DNA of 64,000 nt from Burkholderia sp. SRS-46 (GTDB taxonomy: Bacteria > Pseudomonadota > Gammaproteobacteria > Burkholderiales > Burkholderiaceae). The stretch spans positions 310,001 through 374,000 of the forward strand of contig NZ_PTXL01000009.1 in the NCBI RefSeq assembly GCF_004343775.1. The letters are read 5' to 3'. Under the pieces are notes generated by a model. That model was given only the letters and a program-made list of their open reading frames with translations, was not told the DNA's origin and searched no databases. The translations under genes and the position numbers were made by a program. How positions within the stretch are numbered: the first letter of the stretch is position 1; every line of letters starts with the position of its first letter. This document shows, in pieces, positions 40,491 through 47,693 of the stretch.

Positions 40491-41108
40491 TCAGGCGACG
40501 CTGGCCACGTCGGCGCCCTGCGCGATGCTCGACGCAATCAGCTGCTGATAGGTGTCCTGCTGGCCCGCCGGCAGCACGTAGCTCAGCGTCTCACGGCGCA
40601 GCGCCTCGCCGAACAGGCGCTCGACCACCCAGCCGACCAGGTACAGCGCGGCAAGGCAGCCGCCGGCCGTCGCGACGTTGCCGACGCTCATGAACGGCCG
40701 GTCGTCCGGCGTCACGCCGGCGTCGCTCAGCGCACGTCGCGCGTCGGGATGGGTAGTGGCCCGGCGCCCCGGCAGCAGGCCCAGCCGGTCGAGGATGAAC
40801 GAACCGGCGCAGATCGAGCCGATCAGCTGCCGTTCCGGCTGCAGCCGGAAGGCCCCGGTGAAGGCCGGATCGGCCAACGCGGCCGGCACGCCCTCCCGCC
40901 CGCTCGAAAACAGCACGACGTCGGCGTGGTTCGCGGCGTCGAGCCCGCCGTGGGTGTCGACGGCGAGCCCGTGGGCCGAACGCAGCGTCGGCTGCAGGCC
41001 GAGGATCCGGACGTCCCAGTCGCGGCGATTGCGGCCCAGGATGTCCCACATCAGGAACAGGTCGAGGTCGGTGAATTGGTCGAAAGCAACAAGGGCGATT
41101 CGTTTCAT
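40491..41108 (-). CDS. DJ-1/PfpI family protein
   Basis: This 205-residue single-domain protein has ALVAFDQFTDLDLFLMWDIL and the nucleophile elbow IGSICAGSFIL with the conserved Cys. Members are amidotransferase-like, isonitrile hydratase or stress proteins. The length and LDLFLMWDIL motif put it near isonitrile-hydratase-like subgroups. It is divergent from a TetR regulator (112 bp apart), which probably controls it. Confidence 0.87.
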   Translation of the reverse strand: MKRIALVAFDQFTDLDLFLMWDILGRNRRDWDVRILGLQPTLRSAHGLAVDTHGGLDAANHADVVLFSSGREGVPAALADPAFTGAFRLQPERQLIGSICAGSFILDRLGLLPGRRATTHPDARRALSDAGVTPDDRPFMSVGNVATAGGCLAALYLVGWVVERLFGEALRRETLSYVLPAGQQDTYQQLIASSIAQGADVASVA

Positions 41109-41220
41109 CGGCAGCTCCGTTGGTCGACGGTGGCCCGTCGCGCATCACAAAAAAGGAAGCCGCAGTCTAGCGACGCAGGCGATAACATACACAGCCTGTA
41201 CGTTTTGCTGGATACACCGC
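41109..41220. promoter_or_regulatory. Divergent DJ-1/TetR control region
   Basis: The gap holds an imperfect dyad around ACAGCCTGT (about 41190-41198), embedded in TACACAGCCTGTACG, close to the tetR start. That is where a TetR dimer commonly sits to control both genes. The operator call is inference from position and symmetry. Confidence 0.4.
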
Positions 41221-41769
41221 ATGTTGACGCGAGACCACTGGATTGCCGCCGGCTTCGACGCCCTCGATCACGAAGGCTATCCGGGCGTGTCCATCGAGCG
41301 GCTGGCGCGGCGCCTGAACGTGACGCGCGGTTCGTTCTACCACCACTTCCGCAGCCGCGACGCGTTCGTGCACGCGCTGCTCGCGCAGTGGGAAACCGAC
41401 TACACGGCGCGCATGCTCGCGCACGCGGCGCAGGGCCACGGCCTCGAAGACATCCTCGCGCGCTACCTCGCGATCGCCGCGGAAAAACAGCCCGGCCGGG
41501 AAATCGCGATTCGCGCGTGGGCGCGCCGCGATCCGCTCGCCGCCGAATACCAGGACCGCGTCGACCGCACGCGGCTGGCGTTCGCGATCGACACGTGCCG
41601 CGCGCGCCTCGCGGATCCGGGCCATGCCGAACTCGTCGGCCGCGTCGCGCACCTATGCCTGATCGGCGGCCAGCAATCCGGCGAACGGCACGACGCCGCG
41701 TCGTTTGCGCAGTTCGTCCGCACCGCGCTGACGCAGCTGCGCGATATGCCGCAGCCGAACCGCGCGTGA
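41221..41769 (+). CDS. TetR family transcriptional regulator
   Basis: This 182-residue regulator has the TetR N-terminal helix-turn-helix: HEGYPGVSIERLARRLNVTR, then GSFYHHFRSRDAFV (about 18-51). The remaining helical domain binds an unknown ligand. It is divergent from the DJ-1/PfpI gene, the likely target. The gene's stop lies about 100 bp before the two-component pair. Confidence 0.92.
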   Translation: MLTRDHWIAAGFDALDHEGYPGVSIERLARRLNVTRGSFYHHFRSRDAFVHALLAQWETDYTARMLAHAAQGHGLEDILARYLAIAAEKQPGREIAIRAWARRDPLAAEYQDRVDRTRLAFAIDTCRARLADPGHAELVGRVAHLCLIGGQQSGERHDAASFAQFVRTALTQLRDMPQPNRA

Positions 41770-41788
41770 ACGCGTCGCACCGGCGCGC

Positions 41789-41822
41789 CTTAAGCCTCCG
41801 CTAAGACGGCCGCGCCTATCAT
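41789..41822 (+). promoter_or_regulatory. PmrA/QseB-like box and -10 upstream of the two-component pair
   Basis: CTTAAG (41789-41794), 5 bp, then GCTAAG (41800-41805) matches the direct-repeat box bound by PmrA/QseB-type regulators. TATCAT at 41817-41822 is a fitting -10 with the box overlapping the -35. It supports autoregulation of the response-regulator gene at 41871. Confidence 0.65.
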
Positions 41823-41870
41823 CACGCCAACCGGCGCCCTGTCGCGCCGCCACGGAGAAACACGAAAGCC

Positions 41871-42533
41871 ATGCGCGTACTGCTCGTCGAGGACGATCCG
41901 CTGATCGGCAGCGGACTCGAACAGGGTCTGAAACAGGAAGGCTTCGCGGTCGACTGGGTGAAGGACGGCGACGCCGCGTCGCTCGCGCTGCGCACGACCG
42001 GCTACGGCCTGCTGCTGCTCGATCTCGGGCTACCGAACCGCGACGGCCTGTCGGTGCTCGCCGCGCTGCGCCGCCGCGACGAGAACCTGCCGGCGATCGT
42101 CATCACCGCGCGCGACGGGCTGTCCGACCGCATCGCCGGCCTCGACAGCGGCGCCGACGACTATCTCGTGAAGCCGTTCGCGCTCGAGGAGCTGCTCGCG
42201 CGCATCCGCGCGGTGAACCGCCGGCACGCGGGGCGCGCGCAGACCACGCTCGCGATCGGGCCGCTGCGGCTCGATCCGGTCAAGCACCAGGTCTGGCTCG
42301 GCGACGACGAAGTGGCGCTGTCGCCGAAGGAATTCGTGCTGCTGCACGAGCTGATGCGCGAGCCGGGCACGGTGATCTCCCGCGAGCAGTTCGAGGAGCG
42401 CCTGTACAGCTGGGGCGAGGAAATCGAAAGCAACGCGGTGCAGGTGCACATCCACAACCTGCGCAAGAAGCTCGGCCACGACACGATCCGCACGGTGCGC
42501 GGCGTCGGCTACCGGATCGGTGACGTCGCATGA
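41871..42533 (+). CDS. OmpR-family response regulator (QseB/PmrA-like)
   Basis: This 220-residue regulator has a receiver domain with the phosphoacceptor Asp51 in LLLLDLGLPNRDG, the conserved acidic pair Asp8/Asp9, and Lys in DYLVKPFALEELLARI. It has a winged-helix effector domain (~125-218) ending TVRGVGYRIGD. The stop overlaps the kinase start by four bases (ATGA), so the pair is translationally coupled. The upstream box argues for a QseB/PmrA subgroup. Confidence 0.92.
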   Translation: MRVLLVEDDPLIGSGLEQGLKQEGFAVDWVKDGDAASLALRTTGYGLLLLDLGLPNRDGLSVLAALRRRDENLPAIVITARDGLSDRIAGLDSGADDYLVKPFALEELLARIRAVNRRHAGRAQTTLAIGPLRLDPVKHQVWLGDDEVALSPKEFVLLHELMREPGTVISREQFEERLYSWGEEIESNAVQVHIHNLRKKLGHDTIRTVRGVGYRIGDVA

Positions 42534-43900
42534 CGGGCGTGCGGCAGGCGATCGCGCGGTGGCGCAGCGCATCGCTGCGGCGGCGGCTGCTGTTCTGGCT
42601 GCTGCCGGCCGCCTGCACGATCGGCCTGCTCGCCAGCGCGGGCACCTACTGGGCCGCGCTGCGCGAGCTCGACGATCTGCTCAACGACCAGATGCGCAGC
42701 ATGTCGAAGCAGATCGTCGTCGGCCCGAACGGCGAGCTGTCGTTCAGCCGGCGCGATGACGGCGAGCACCATTTCGAGTCCGACGATCCCGATGCGGTGC
42801 TGCTGCAGGTGTGGCGCAAGGGCGCGCTCGTCTATTCGACCGACCGCGATTCGAAGCTGCCGCCGCCGACGCAGGCCGGCTTCGCGCGCGTCGACGTCGA
42901 CGGCCAGTTGTGGCGCACCTACGTGACCGAACGCGGCGGCACGACGATTCGCGTCGCGCAGGCGCGCCTTGCGCGCCGGGAAGCGATCGCCGGCATCGCC
43001 GTGCACCTGCTGTGGCCGGTGTTCTCGATGCTGCCGGTGCTCGCGATCGGGCTGTGGTTCGGCATCGGCGCGGGGCTGCGGCCGCTGCGCACGATCGCCG
43101 CCGGGCTCAAGCGCCGCAACGCGAACAACCTCGAGCCGGTCGACGTCGCGTCGATGCCGAACGAGATGCGCCCGCTCGCCGAAGCGATCAACGACCTGCT
43201 CGCCCGCCTCGACCGCTCGTTCACGCTGCAGCGGCACTTCATCGCCGACGCCGCGCACGAGCTGCGCACGCCGATCATGGGCCTGTCGATCCAGTCGCAG
43301 CTGCTGCAACGCGCGACGACGCCCGGCGAACGCGAGCATGTCCTCGCGCAGATCCATGCGGGCACGACCCGGCTCAGCCATCTCGCCGAACAGTTGCTGA
43401 CGCTCGCGCGCCTCGAACCGGACGCGCAAACGGCCGCGCTCGCGCCGGTCGATCTCGCCGCGCTGTGCCGCGCGGTGGTGGCCGACCGCGCGCGCGTCGC
43501 CGACGCGCACCGCGTCGACCTCGGCGCGACCGGCGCGTCGCGCGTGATGGTCGCCGGCCACGCCGACACCTTGCGCGTGCTGCTGAACAACCTGGTCGAC
43601 AACGCGATCCGCTATGCGGGCGACGGCGCGTGCGTCGATGTCGGCGCGCGCATCGACGGCACGACGCCGGTGCTCGAAGTGTCGGACGACGGCCCGGGCA
43701 TTCCGGACGCGGAGCGCGCGGACGTGTGGGAGCGCTTTTATCGCGGCGCGGGCGCCCAGGCGACGACGACTTCGGGCAGCGGCCTCGGCCTGTCGATCGT
43801 CAAGCGGATCGCCGAACAGCATCGCGCGAAGGTCGCGCTCGGCACGCGCGCGGACGGACGCGGCCTCACCGTGACGGTGCGCTTCGATGCACCAGAATGA
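42530..43900 (+). CDS. Sensor histidine kinase (QseC/PmrB-like)
   Basis: This 456-residue kinase has membrane segments at about 20-42 and 157-180 bracketing a periplasmic sensor of ~110 residues. A HAMP region follows, then the dimerisation helix with His243 in ADAAHELRTPIMG. The ATPase part shows NNLVDNAIRYAG (N box), DDGPGIP and GSGLGLSIV. The signal is unknown. The gene ends 20 bp before the first of the eight DnaA-box-like repeats. Confidence 0.92.
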   Translation: MTGVRQAIARWRSASLRRRLLFWLLPAACTIGLLASAGTYWAALRELDDLLNDQMRSMSKQIVVGPNGELSFSRRDDGEHHFESDDPDAVLLQVWRKGALVYSTDRDSKLPPPTQAGFARVDVDGQLWRTYVTERGGTTIRVAQARLARREAIAGIAVHLLWPVFSMLPVLAIGLWFGIGAGLRPLRTIAAGLKRRNANNLEPVDVASMPNEMRPLAEAINDLLARLDRSFTLQRHFIADAAHELRTPIMGLSIQSQLLQRATTPGEREHVLAQIHAGTTRLSHLAEQLLTLARLEPDAQTAALAPVDLAALCRAVVADRARVADAHRVDLGATGASRVMVAGHADTLRVLLNNLVDNAIRYAGDGACVDVGARIDGTTPVLEVSDDGPGIPDAERADVWERFYRGAGAQATTTSGSGLGLSIVKRIAEQHRAKVALGTRADGRGLTVTVRFDAPE

Positions 43901-43919
43901 ATCCGCGCGGGTGCCCGGC

Positions 43920-43992
43920 TTGTCCACAGATTTTGTTGGCAAGCTTGTGGATATCCTGCGCAAGATCACGCTAAACCCTTGATCCGACGGGC
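43920..43992 (+). repeat. DnaA-box-pair element, copy 1
   Basis: TTGTCCACA (43920-43928), a 16-bp GATTTTGTTGGCAAGC linker, and TTGTGGATA (43945-43953), then a tail ending TTGATCCGACGGG. It starts 20 bp after the kinase stop. Confidence 0.85.
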
Positions 43993-44123
43993 TTTGGCAC
44001 GCGTGATGCAGACGGCGCACGCGATTGCGGCACACTGCGCGTCATTTTTTCGGGATTTGCACGACGACCGTACCGGCGATGCACCAGGAAGCACCATGGC
44101 CGCGCGGGCGCCGGCCCCGCCAC

Positions 44124-44194
44124 TTACCCACAGATTTTGTTGGCAAGCTTGTGGATATCCTGCGCAAGCATGAGCTAACCCATTGATCGGGCGG
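44124..44194 (+). repeat. DnaA-box-pair element, copy 2
   Basis: TTACCCACA (44124-44132) and TTGTGGATA (44149-44157) with the identical 16-bp linker. The tail has CTAACCCATTGATC. It lies upstream of the small membrane protein gene. Confidence 0.85.
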
Positions 44195-44336
44195 CAAATC
44201 GCGCCGCGCGTCAGCAATGCGGCACTGCAGCGCGCGGCGGCGGCTTGACGCCCGCTCACGCGACGCGTCACCATCACGCGAGCCGGCATCCTGTCCACGC
44301 AGCACAACGACAACCAACTAGCTCGAGGGGAAGGCC

Positions 44337-44537
44337 ATGCATCATTTCAGCGCGCTGAAGCTGCTGCTCACGCTCGTGATCATCGCGATCTGCATCTATC
44401 CGTATGTCCGCATCGTCCGGCGCACCGGCCACTCCGGCTGGTGGGTGCTGACGATGGCCGTGCCGATCCTGAACTTCATCATGCTCTGGGTGTTCGCGTT
44501 CGCGCGCTGGCCGGCCGTCGACGACACGCGCGGCTGA
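44337..44537 (+). CDS. Small inner-membrane protein of unknown function
   Basis: This 66-residue protein has a strong AGGGGAAGG ribosome site. Two membrane segments (about 8-26 and 34-56) surround VRRTGHSGWWVL, a motif recurring in small membrane proteins of the DUF805 or immunity-like type. The tail is short and charged. No assigned role. It is enclosed by repeat copies 2 and 3. Confidence 0.7.
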   Translation: MHHFSALKLLLTLVIIAICIYPYVRIVRRTGHSGWWVLTMAVPILNFIMLWVFAFARWPAVDDTRG

Positions 44538-44549
44538 CGGCCGCCGGGC

Positions 44550-44650
44550 TTGTCCACAGATTTTGTTGGCAAGCATGTGGATAGCCTGCGCATACCGCGA
44601 TCAAGCGCTTGATCCGAAAGGGTTTCCCGGTGTCGTCACGAATGAGGCAC
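44550..44650 (+). repeat. DnaA-box-pair element, copy 3 (extended)
   Basis: TTGTCCACA (44550-44558) and ATGTGGATA (44575-44583). The similarity with copy 4 continues to CACGAATGAGGCAC at 44637-44650, giving ~100 bp in all. It begins 12 bp after the small membrane protein stop. Confidence 0.85.
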
Positions 44651-44701
44651 CCCGTCCGGCGGGGCGCGCGACGCGTCATGCATGCATGCGCGCCCCGCGG
44701 C

Positions 44702-44802
44702 TTGTCCACAATTTTTGTTGGCAAGCATGTGGATAGCCTGCGCATACCCTGCTCAAGCGCTTGATCCGAAAGGCTTTCCTGGCGTCGCCACGAATGAGGC
44801 AC
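44702..44802 (+). repeat. DnaA-box-pair element, copy 4 (extended)
   Basis: TTGTCCACA (44702-44710) and ATGTGGATA (44727-44735). It is a near duplicate of copy 3, shifted by 152 bp, and ends in the same CACGAATGAGGCAC. Confidence 0.85.
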
Positions 44803-44830
44803 GGGCCCGCCGGGTCAGCGGCGCGCGCCG

Positions 44831-44910
44831 CTATCCACAGATTGTGTTGGCAAGCGTGTGGATATCCTGAGCATGCGCGACCTAAGTGGTTGATCGCACA
44901 ACGTTTCAGG
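44831..44910 (+). repeat. DnaA-box-pair element, copy 5
   Basis: CTATCCACA (44831-44839) and GTGTGGATA (44856-44864) with a slightly altered linker (GATTGTGTTGGCAAGC). The tail has GTTGATCGCAC. It lies just downstream of the beta-lactamase gene (which is on the - strand). Confidence 0.83.
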
Positions 44911-44952
44911 CGCACGCCCGATTCGCGTCACACCCGGCGCGCCACGCGCTGG

Positions 44953-45846
44953 TCAGCCGAGCGCCGCGATCACGATGCGCGCCGCCGCCGCGATCACGCC
45001 ATCCTTCGCCTTCGCATCGGGGCTCGCCTGCGTGTAGTACACCGCCAGCGCGATCGGCCCGCGCGCGGGTGGCCAGAGCACGCCGATGTCGTTGGTGGTC
45101 CCGTAGTCGCCGGTGCCGGTCTTCTCGCCGACCTGCCAGCCCGCCGGCACGCCCGCGCGAATCCGCCGGTCGCCCGTCTTGTTGCCGCGCAGCCATGCCG
45201 TGAACTGCGCGCGCTGCGGCGCCGGCAATGCATCGCCGAGCGCAAGCACGCGCAGGCTGGCCGCCATCGCGGCGGGCGTCGTCGTATCGCGCGGGTCGCC
45301 CGGCAGCGCGGTGTTCAGGTCGGTTTCCCAACGATCGAGCCGGAACGTGTCGTCGCCGATCGTACGCATGAACGCGGTCACCGCCGACGGCCCGCCGAGC
45401 AGCTTCATCAGCAGGTTCGCGGCCGCGTTGTCGCTGTACTGCGCGGTCGCCTCGCACAACTCGCCGACCGTCATCTCCGTGCCGACATGCTTCTCGGTCA
45501 CCGGCGAATAACCCACCATATCGGCCTGGCGCACCATCAGGCGTTGCGCGAGCAGCGCCGGACGCGCCACGCTCTGCGTGAGCACCGCCGCGATCAGCAT
45601 GGCCTTGAACGTGCTGCAGAACGGGAAGCGCTCGTCGGCGCGATGCTGCACGCGCCGGCCGGTCGCGGTGTCGATCGCGCACACGCCGAGACGGCCGCCC
45701 GCGGCCCGTTCGAGCGCTTCGAGCGAGGTCGCGGACGCGAAGGACGACGCGCCCGCCTGCGACGACGCGCAGGCGTTCAGGGTCAGGACGAGCGGCGCCG
45801 TCGCGGCGGCCAGCAGCAGGGTTCGGCGTTGCGATGAATAGGTCAT
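44953..45846 (-). CDS. penA: Class A beta-lactamase, Burkholderia Pen family
   Basis: This 297-residue serine beta-lactamase has Ser78-Thr-Phe-Lys81 (Ambler 70-73, preceded by Cys as in Burkholderia Pen enzymes), SDN (138-140), Glu174 in the omega loop RWETDLN, and Lys242-Thr-Gly. The N-terminus has an RR pair, then a hydrophobic stretch and a lipobox LNAC with Cys26, suggesting a Tat-exported lipoprotein. It hydrolyses penicillins and cephalosporins in the periplasm. It is divergent from a PenR-type LysR regulator. The penA/penB naming depends on species. Confidence 0.95.
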   Translation of the reverse strand: MTYSSQRRTLLLAAATAPLVLTLNACASSQAGASSFASATSLEALERAAGGRLGVCAIDTATGRRVQHRADERFPFCSTFKAMLIAAVLTQSVARPALLAQRLMVRQADMVGYSPVTEKHVGTEMTVGELCEATAQYSDNAAANLLMKLLGGPSAVTAFMRTIGDDTFRLDRWETDLNTALPGDPRDTTTPAAMAASLRVLALGDALPAPQRAQFTAWLRGNKTGDRRIRAGVPAGWQVGEKTGTGDYGTTNDIGVLWPPARGPIALAVYYTQASPDAKAKDGVIAAAARIVIAALG

Positions 45847-45961
45847 GAGGTGGGTCTCGTAGTGGAATGGATGCGTGATGCCGGCCGGGCGAAGCGAACT
45901 ATCGCCAGTTTACGGTTAGCTGACAAGCAACGATAATTGAGTTCTGACAAAAGAATTCCTT
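45847..45961. promoter_or_regulatory. penA-penR divergent operator region
   Basis: This 115-bp intergenic region between the lactamase and its LysR regulator is where PenR/AmpR-type proteins bind. A direct repeat CTGACAA occurs at 45920-45926 and 45944-45950, 24 bp apart, within an AT-rich section near the penR start. The exact operator half-sites were not proven. Confidence 0.6.
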
Positions 45962-46852
45962 ATGACAAAACTTCGCCCGCACCTTCCGCTCAACGCGCTG
46001 CGCGCATTCGAATCGTCCGCTCGCCACCTGAACTTCACCCGCGCGGGCCTCGAGCTGAGCGTGACCCAGGCCGCGGTCAGCCAGCAGGTCCGCATGCTCG
46101 AGGAGCGGCTCGGCTGCACGCTGTTCACGCGCCTGCCGCGCGGGCTCGGGCTCACCGACGAGGGCCGCGCGCTGCTGCCGGTGCTGAGCGACGCGTTCAG
46201 CCGCATCGAGACGGTACTCAAGCAGTTCGACGGCGGGCGTTTCCACGAGGTGCTGTCGCTCGGCGTGGTCGGCACGTTTGCCCTAGGCTGGCTAATGCCA
46301 CGCCTGAAGCGCTTCCGCGACACGCATCCGTTCGTCGAGCTGCGGCTGCGCACCAACAACAACGTCGTCGATCTCGCCGCCGAGGGGCTCGACTTCGCGA
46401 TCCGCTTCGGCGAAGGCAACTGGCCGGCGACGCGCAACGAGCCGTTGCTCGACGCGCCGCTCAGCGCGTTGTGCGCGCCGGAGATCGGCGAGCGCCTCGC
46501 GCAGCCGGCCGATCTCGCGAACGAAACGCTGCTGCGCTCGTACCGCACCGACGAATGGCTCGGCTGGTTCGCGGCCGCCAAGCTCGAGCCCTGGTCGATC
46601 GGCGGGCCCGTGTTCGATTCGTCGCGGCTGATGGTCGAGGCGGCGATGCAGGGCACCGGCGTCGCGCTCGCGCCGGCCTGCATGTTCGCGCGCGAGTTGC
46701 AGCTCGGCCTGCTCGCGCGGCCGTTCAACATCGACGTGCAGGCGGGCGGCTACTGGCTCACGTCGCTGAAGTCGAAGCCGCTCACGCCGGCGATGACGCT
46801 GTTTCGCGACTGGATCGTGGACGAGGCGGCGGGCGCGATGCCGGCTGCGTGA
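45962..46852 (+). CDS. penR: LysR-type regulator PenR (AmpR-like)
   Basis: This 296-residue LysR regulator has an N-terminal winged helix-turn-helix (LRAFESSARHLNFTRAGLEL, then SVTQAAVSQQVRMLEE) and an AmpR-like effector domain. AmpR-type proteins sense cell-wall muropeptides and control the divergent beta-lactamase. Position, orientation and the GVVGTFALGWLMPRL stretch all fit PenR. The gene ends 18 bp before repeat copy 6. Confidence 0.93.
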   Translation: MTKLRPHLPLNALRAFESSARHLNFTRAGLELSVTQAAVSQQVRMLEERLGCTLFTRLPRGLGLTDEGRALLPVLSDAFSRIETVLKQFDGGRFHEVLSLGVVGTFALGWLMPRLKRFRDTHPFVELRLRTNNNVVDLAAEGLDFAIRFGEGNWPATRNEPLLDAPLSALCAPEIGERLAQPADLANETLLRSYRTDEWLGWFAAAKLEPWSIGGPVFDSSRLMVEAAMQGTGVALAPACMFARELQLGLLARPFNIDVQAGGYWLTSLKSKPLTPAMTLFRDWIVDEAAGAMPAA

Positions 46853-46870
46853 CGTCACGCCCCGCACCGC

Positions 46871-46940
46871 TTGTCCACAGATTTTGTTGGCAAGGATGTG
46901 GATATCCTGGGTACCCGGCACCTAACTCATTGATCGCGCA
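46871..46940 (+). repeat. DnaA-box-pair element, copy 6
   Basis: TTGTCCACA (46871-46879) and ATGTGGATA (46896-46904), with tail CTAACTCATTGATCGCGC. It starts 18 bp after the penR stop. Confidence 0.85.
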
Positions 46941-47047
46941 CGACTTCCCGCCGGGATGCCTGCTTCGTGCAGGCCGCCCGCGCGGTGCGGCGAACACCCG
47001 CGAGGCGATCCCGCATTACCAACCATCGCGATGCAATAGCGCGAAAG

Positions 47048-47120
47048 TTATCCACAGATTTTGTTGGCAAACCTGTGGATATCCTGCCGATGGAGGATGT
47101 AAGCACCTGATACAACGGGA
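47048..47120 (+). repeat. DnaA-box-pair element, copy 7 (perfect DnaA box)
   Basis: TTATCCACA (47048-47056) matches the DnaA-box consensus exactly. CTGTGGATA (47073-47081) pairs with it to form a 9-bp inverted repeat. The linker reads GATTTTGTTGGCAAAC. The tail is more diverged (CACCTGATAC). Confidence 0.85.
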
Positions 47121-47201
47121 GATTCGACCCCGCGCCACCCAGGTGGCACGGGCTAGGCACGCGCGATCCGATCGCCACGGACCATTCCGGCGGAATGCAT
47201 G

Positions 47202-47274
47202 TTCTCCACAATTTTTGTTGGCAAGCTTGTGGATATCCTGCGCATGCGACGCCTAACCTATTGAGCGCACGGCA
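47202..47274 (+). repeat. DnaA-box-pair element, copy 8
   Basis: TTCTCCACA (47202-47210) and TTGTGGATA (47227-47235), with tail CTAACCTATTGAGCGCAC. It is the last copy seen. The 47121-47346 stretch around it holds no gene. Confidence 0.83.
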
Positions 47275-47346
47275 CTTTATGCTGCGCGTGCGTAAATGGG
47301 CAGCCGGCGTGAAGACGCGGCGGCAGGCGCGCCGCCGCGCAGGGAT

Positions 47347-47598
47347 TCAGTGCTTCTCGAGCGAGCCGCGCAACTCGCGCGCCTTGTCGCGCAGCGCCTC
47401 GTAGCCGGAACGCGCATGTTCCGGCAGGTCGGGATCGCCGATCAGCGCGCCGAGGGTTTCGATCAGGCTGAAGAGAATGCCTTTCGCCGCGCCGACGGCA
47501 ATGCTCTGCGATTCGATCGACTCGTGCAGGTGGTTGACCGCCGCTTCGAGATGCTCGAGTTTCTGCTCGCCGTCGTCGGGCCGCTTGTCGGTCGTCAT
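47347..47598 (-). CDS. Small helical cytoplasmic protein of unknown function
   Basis: This 83-residue acidic protein has a likely amphipathic or coiled-coil helix (EQKLEHLEAAVNHLHESIES). The GGAGG site at 47603-47609 supports the ATG at 47598. The ATG at 47628 would extend the protein but has no site. No family is recognised. The neighbours are repeat copy 8 downstream and the debranching-enzyme-like gene, with 95 bp between. Confidence 0.65.
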   Translation of the reverse strand: MTTDKRPDDGEQKLEHLEAAVNHLHESIESQSIAVGAAKGILFSLIETLGALIGDPDLPEHARSGYEALRDKARELRGSLEKH

Positions 47599-47693
47599 CG
47601 TGTGCCTCCGGGAAGGTTCGAGGGTCATGTCACGATTCTATGCCTGCGTGCGCGAACGTGGCGCGACATCGCGCAACGTTCGCGCACGCCGCG

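Noticed and set aside
43920..47274. CRISPR array
   Set aside because: Repeats are ~70 bp with irregular spacing and genes between; no spacer pattern and no cas genes.
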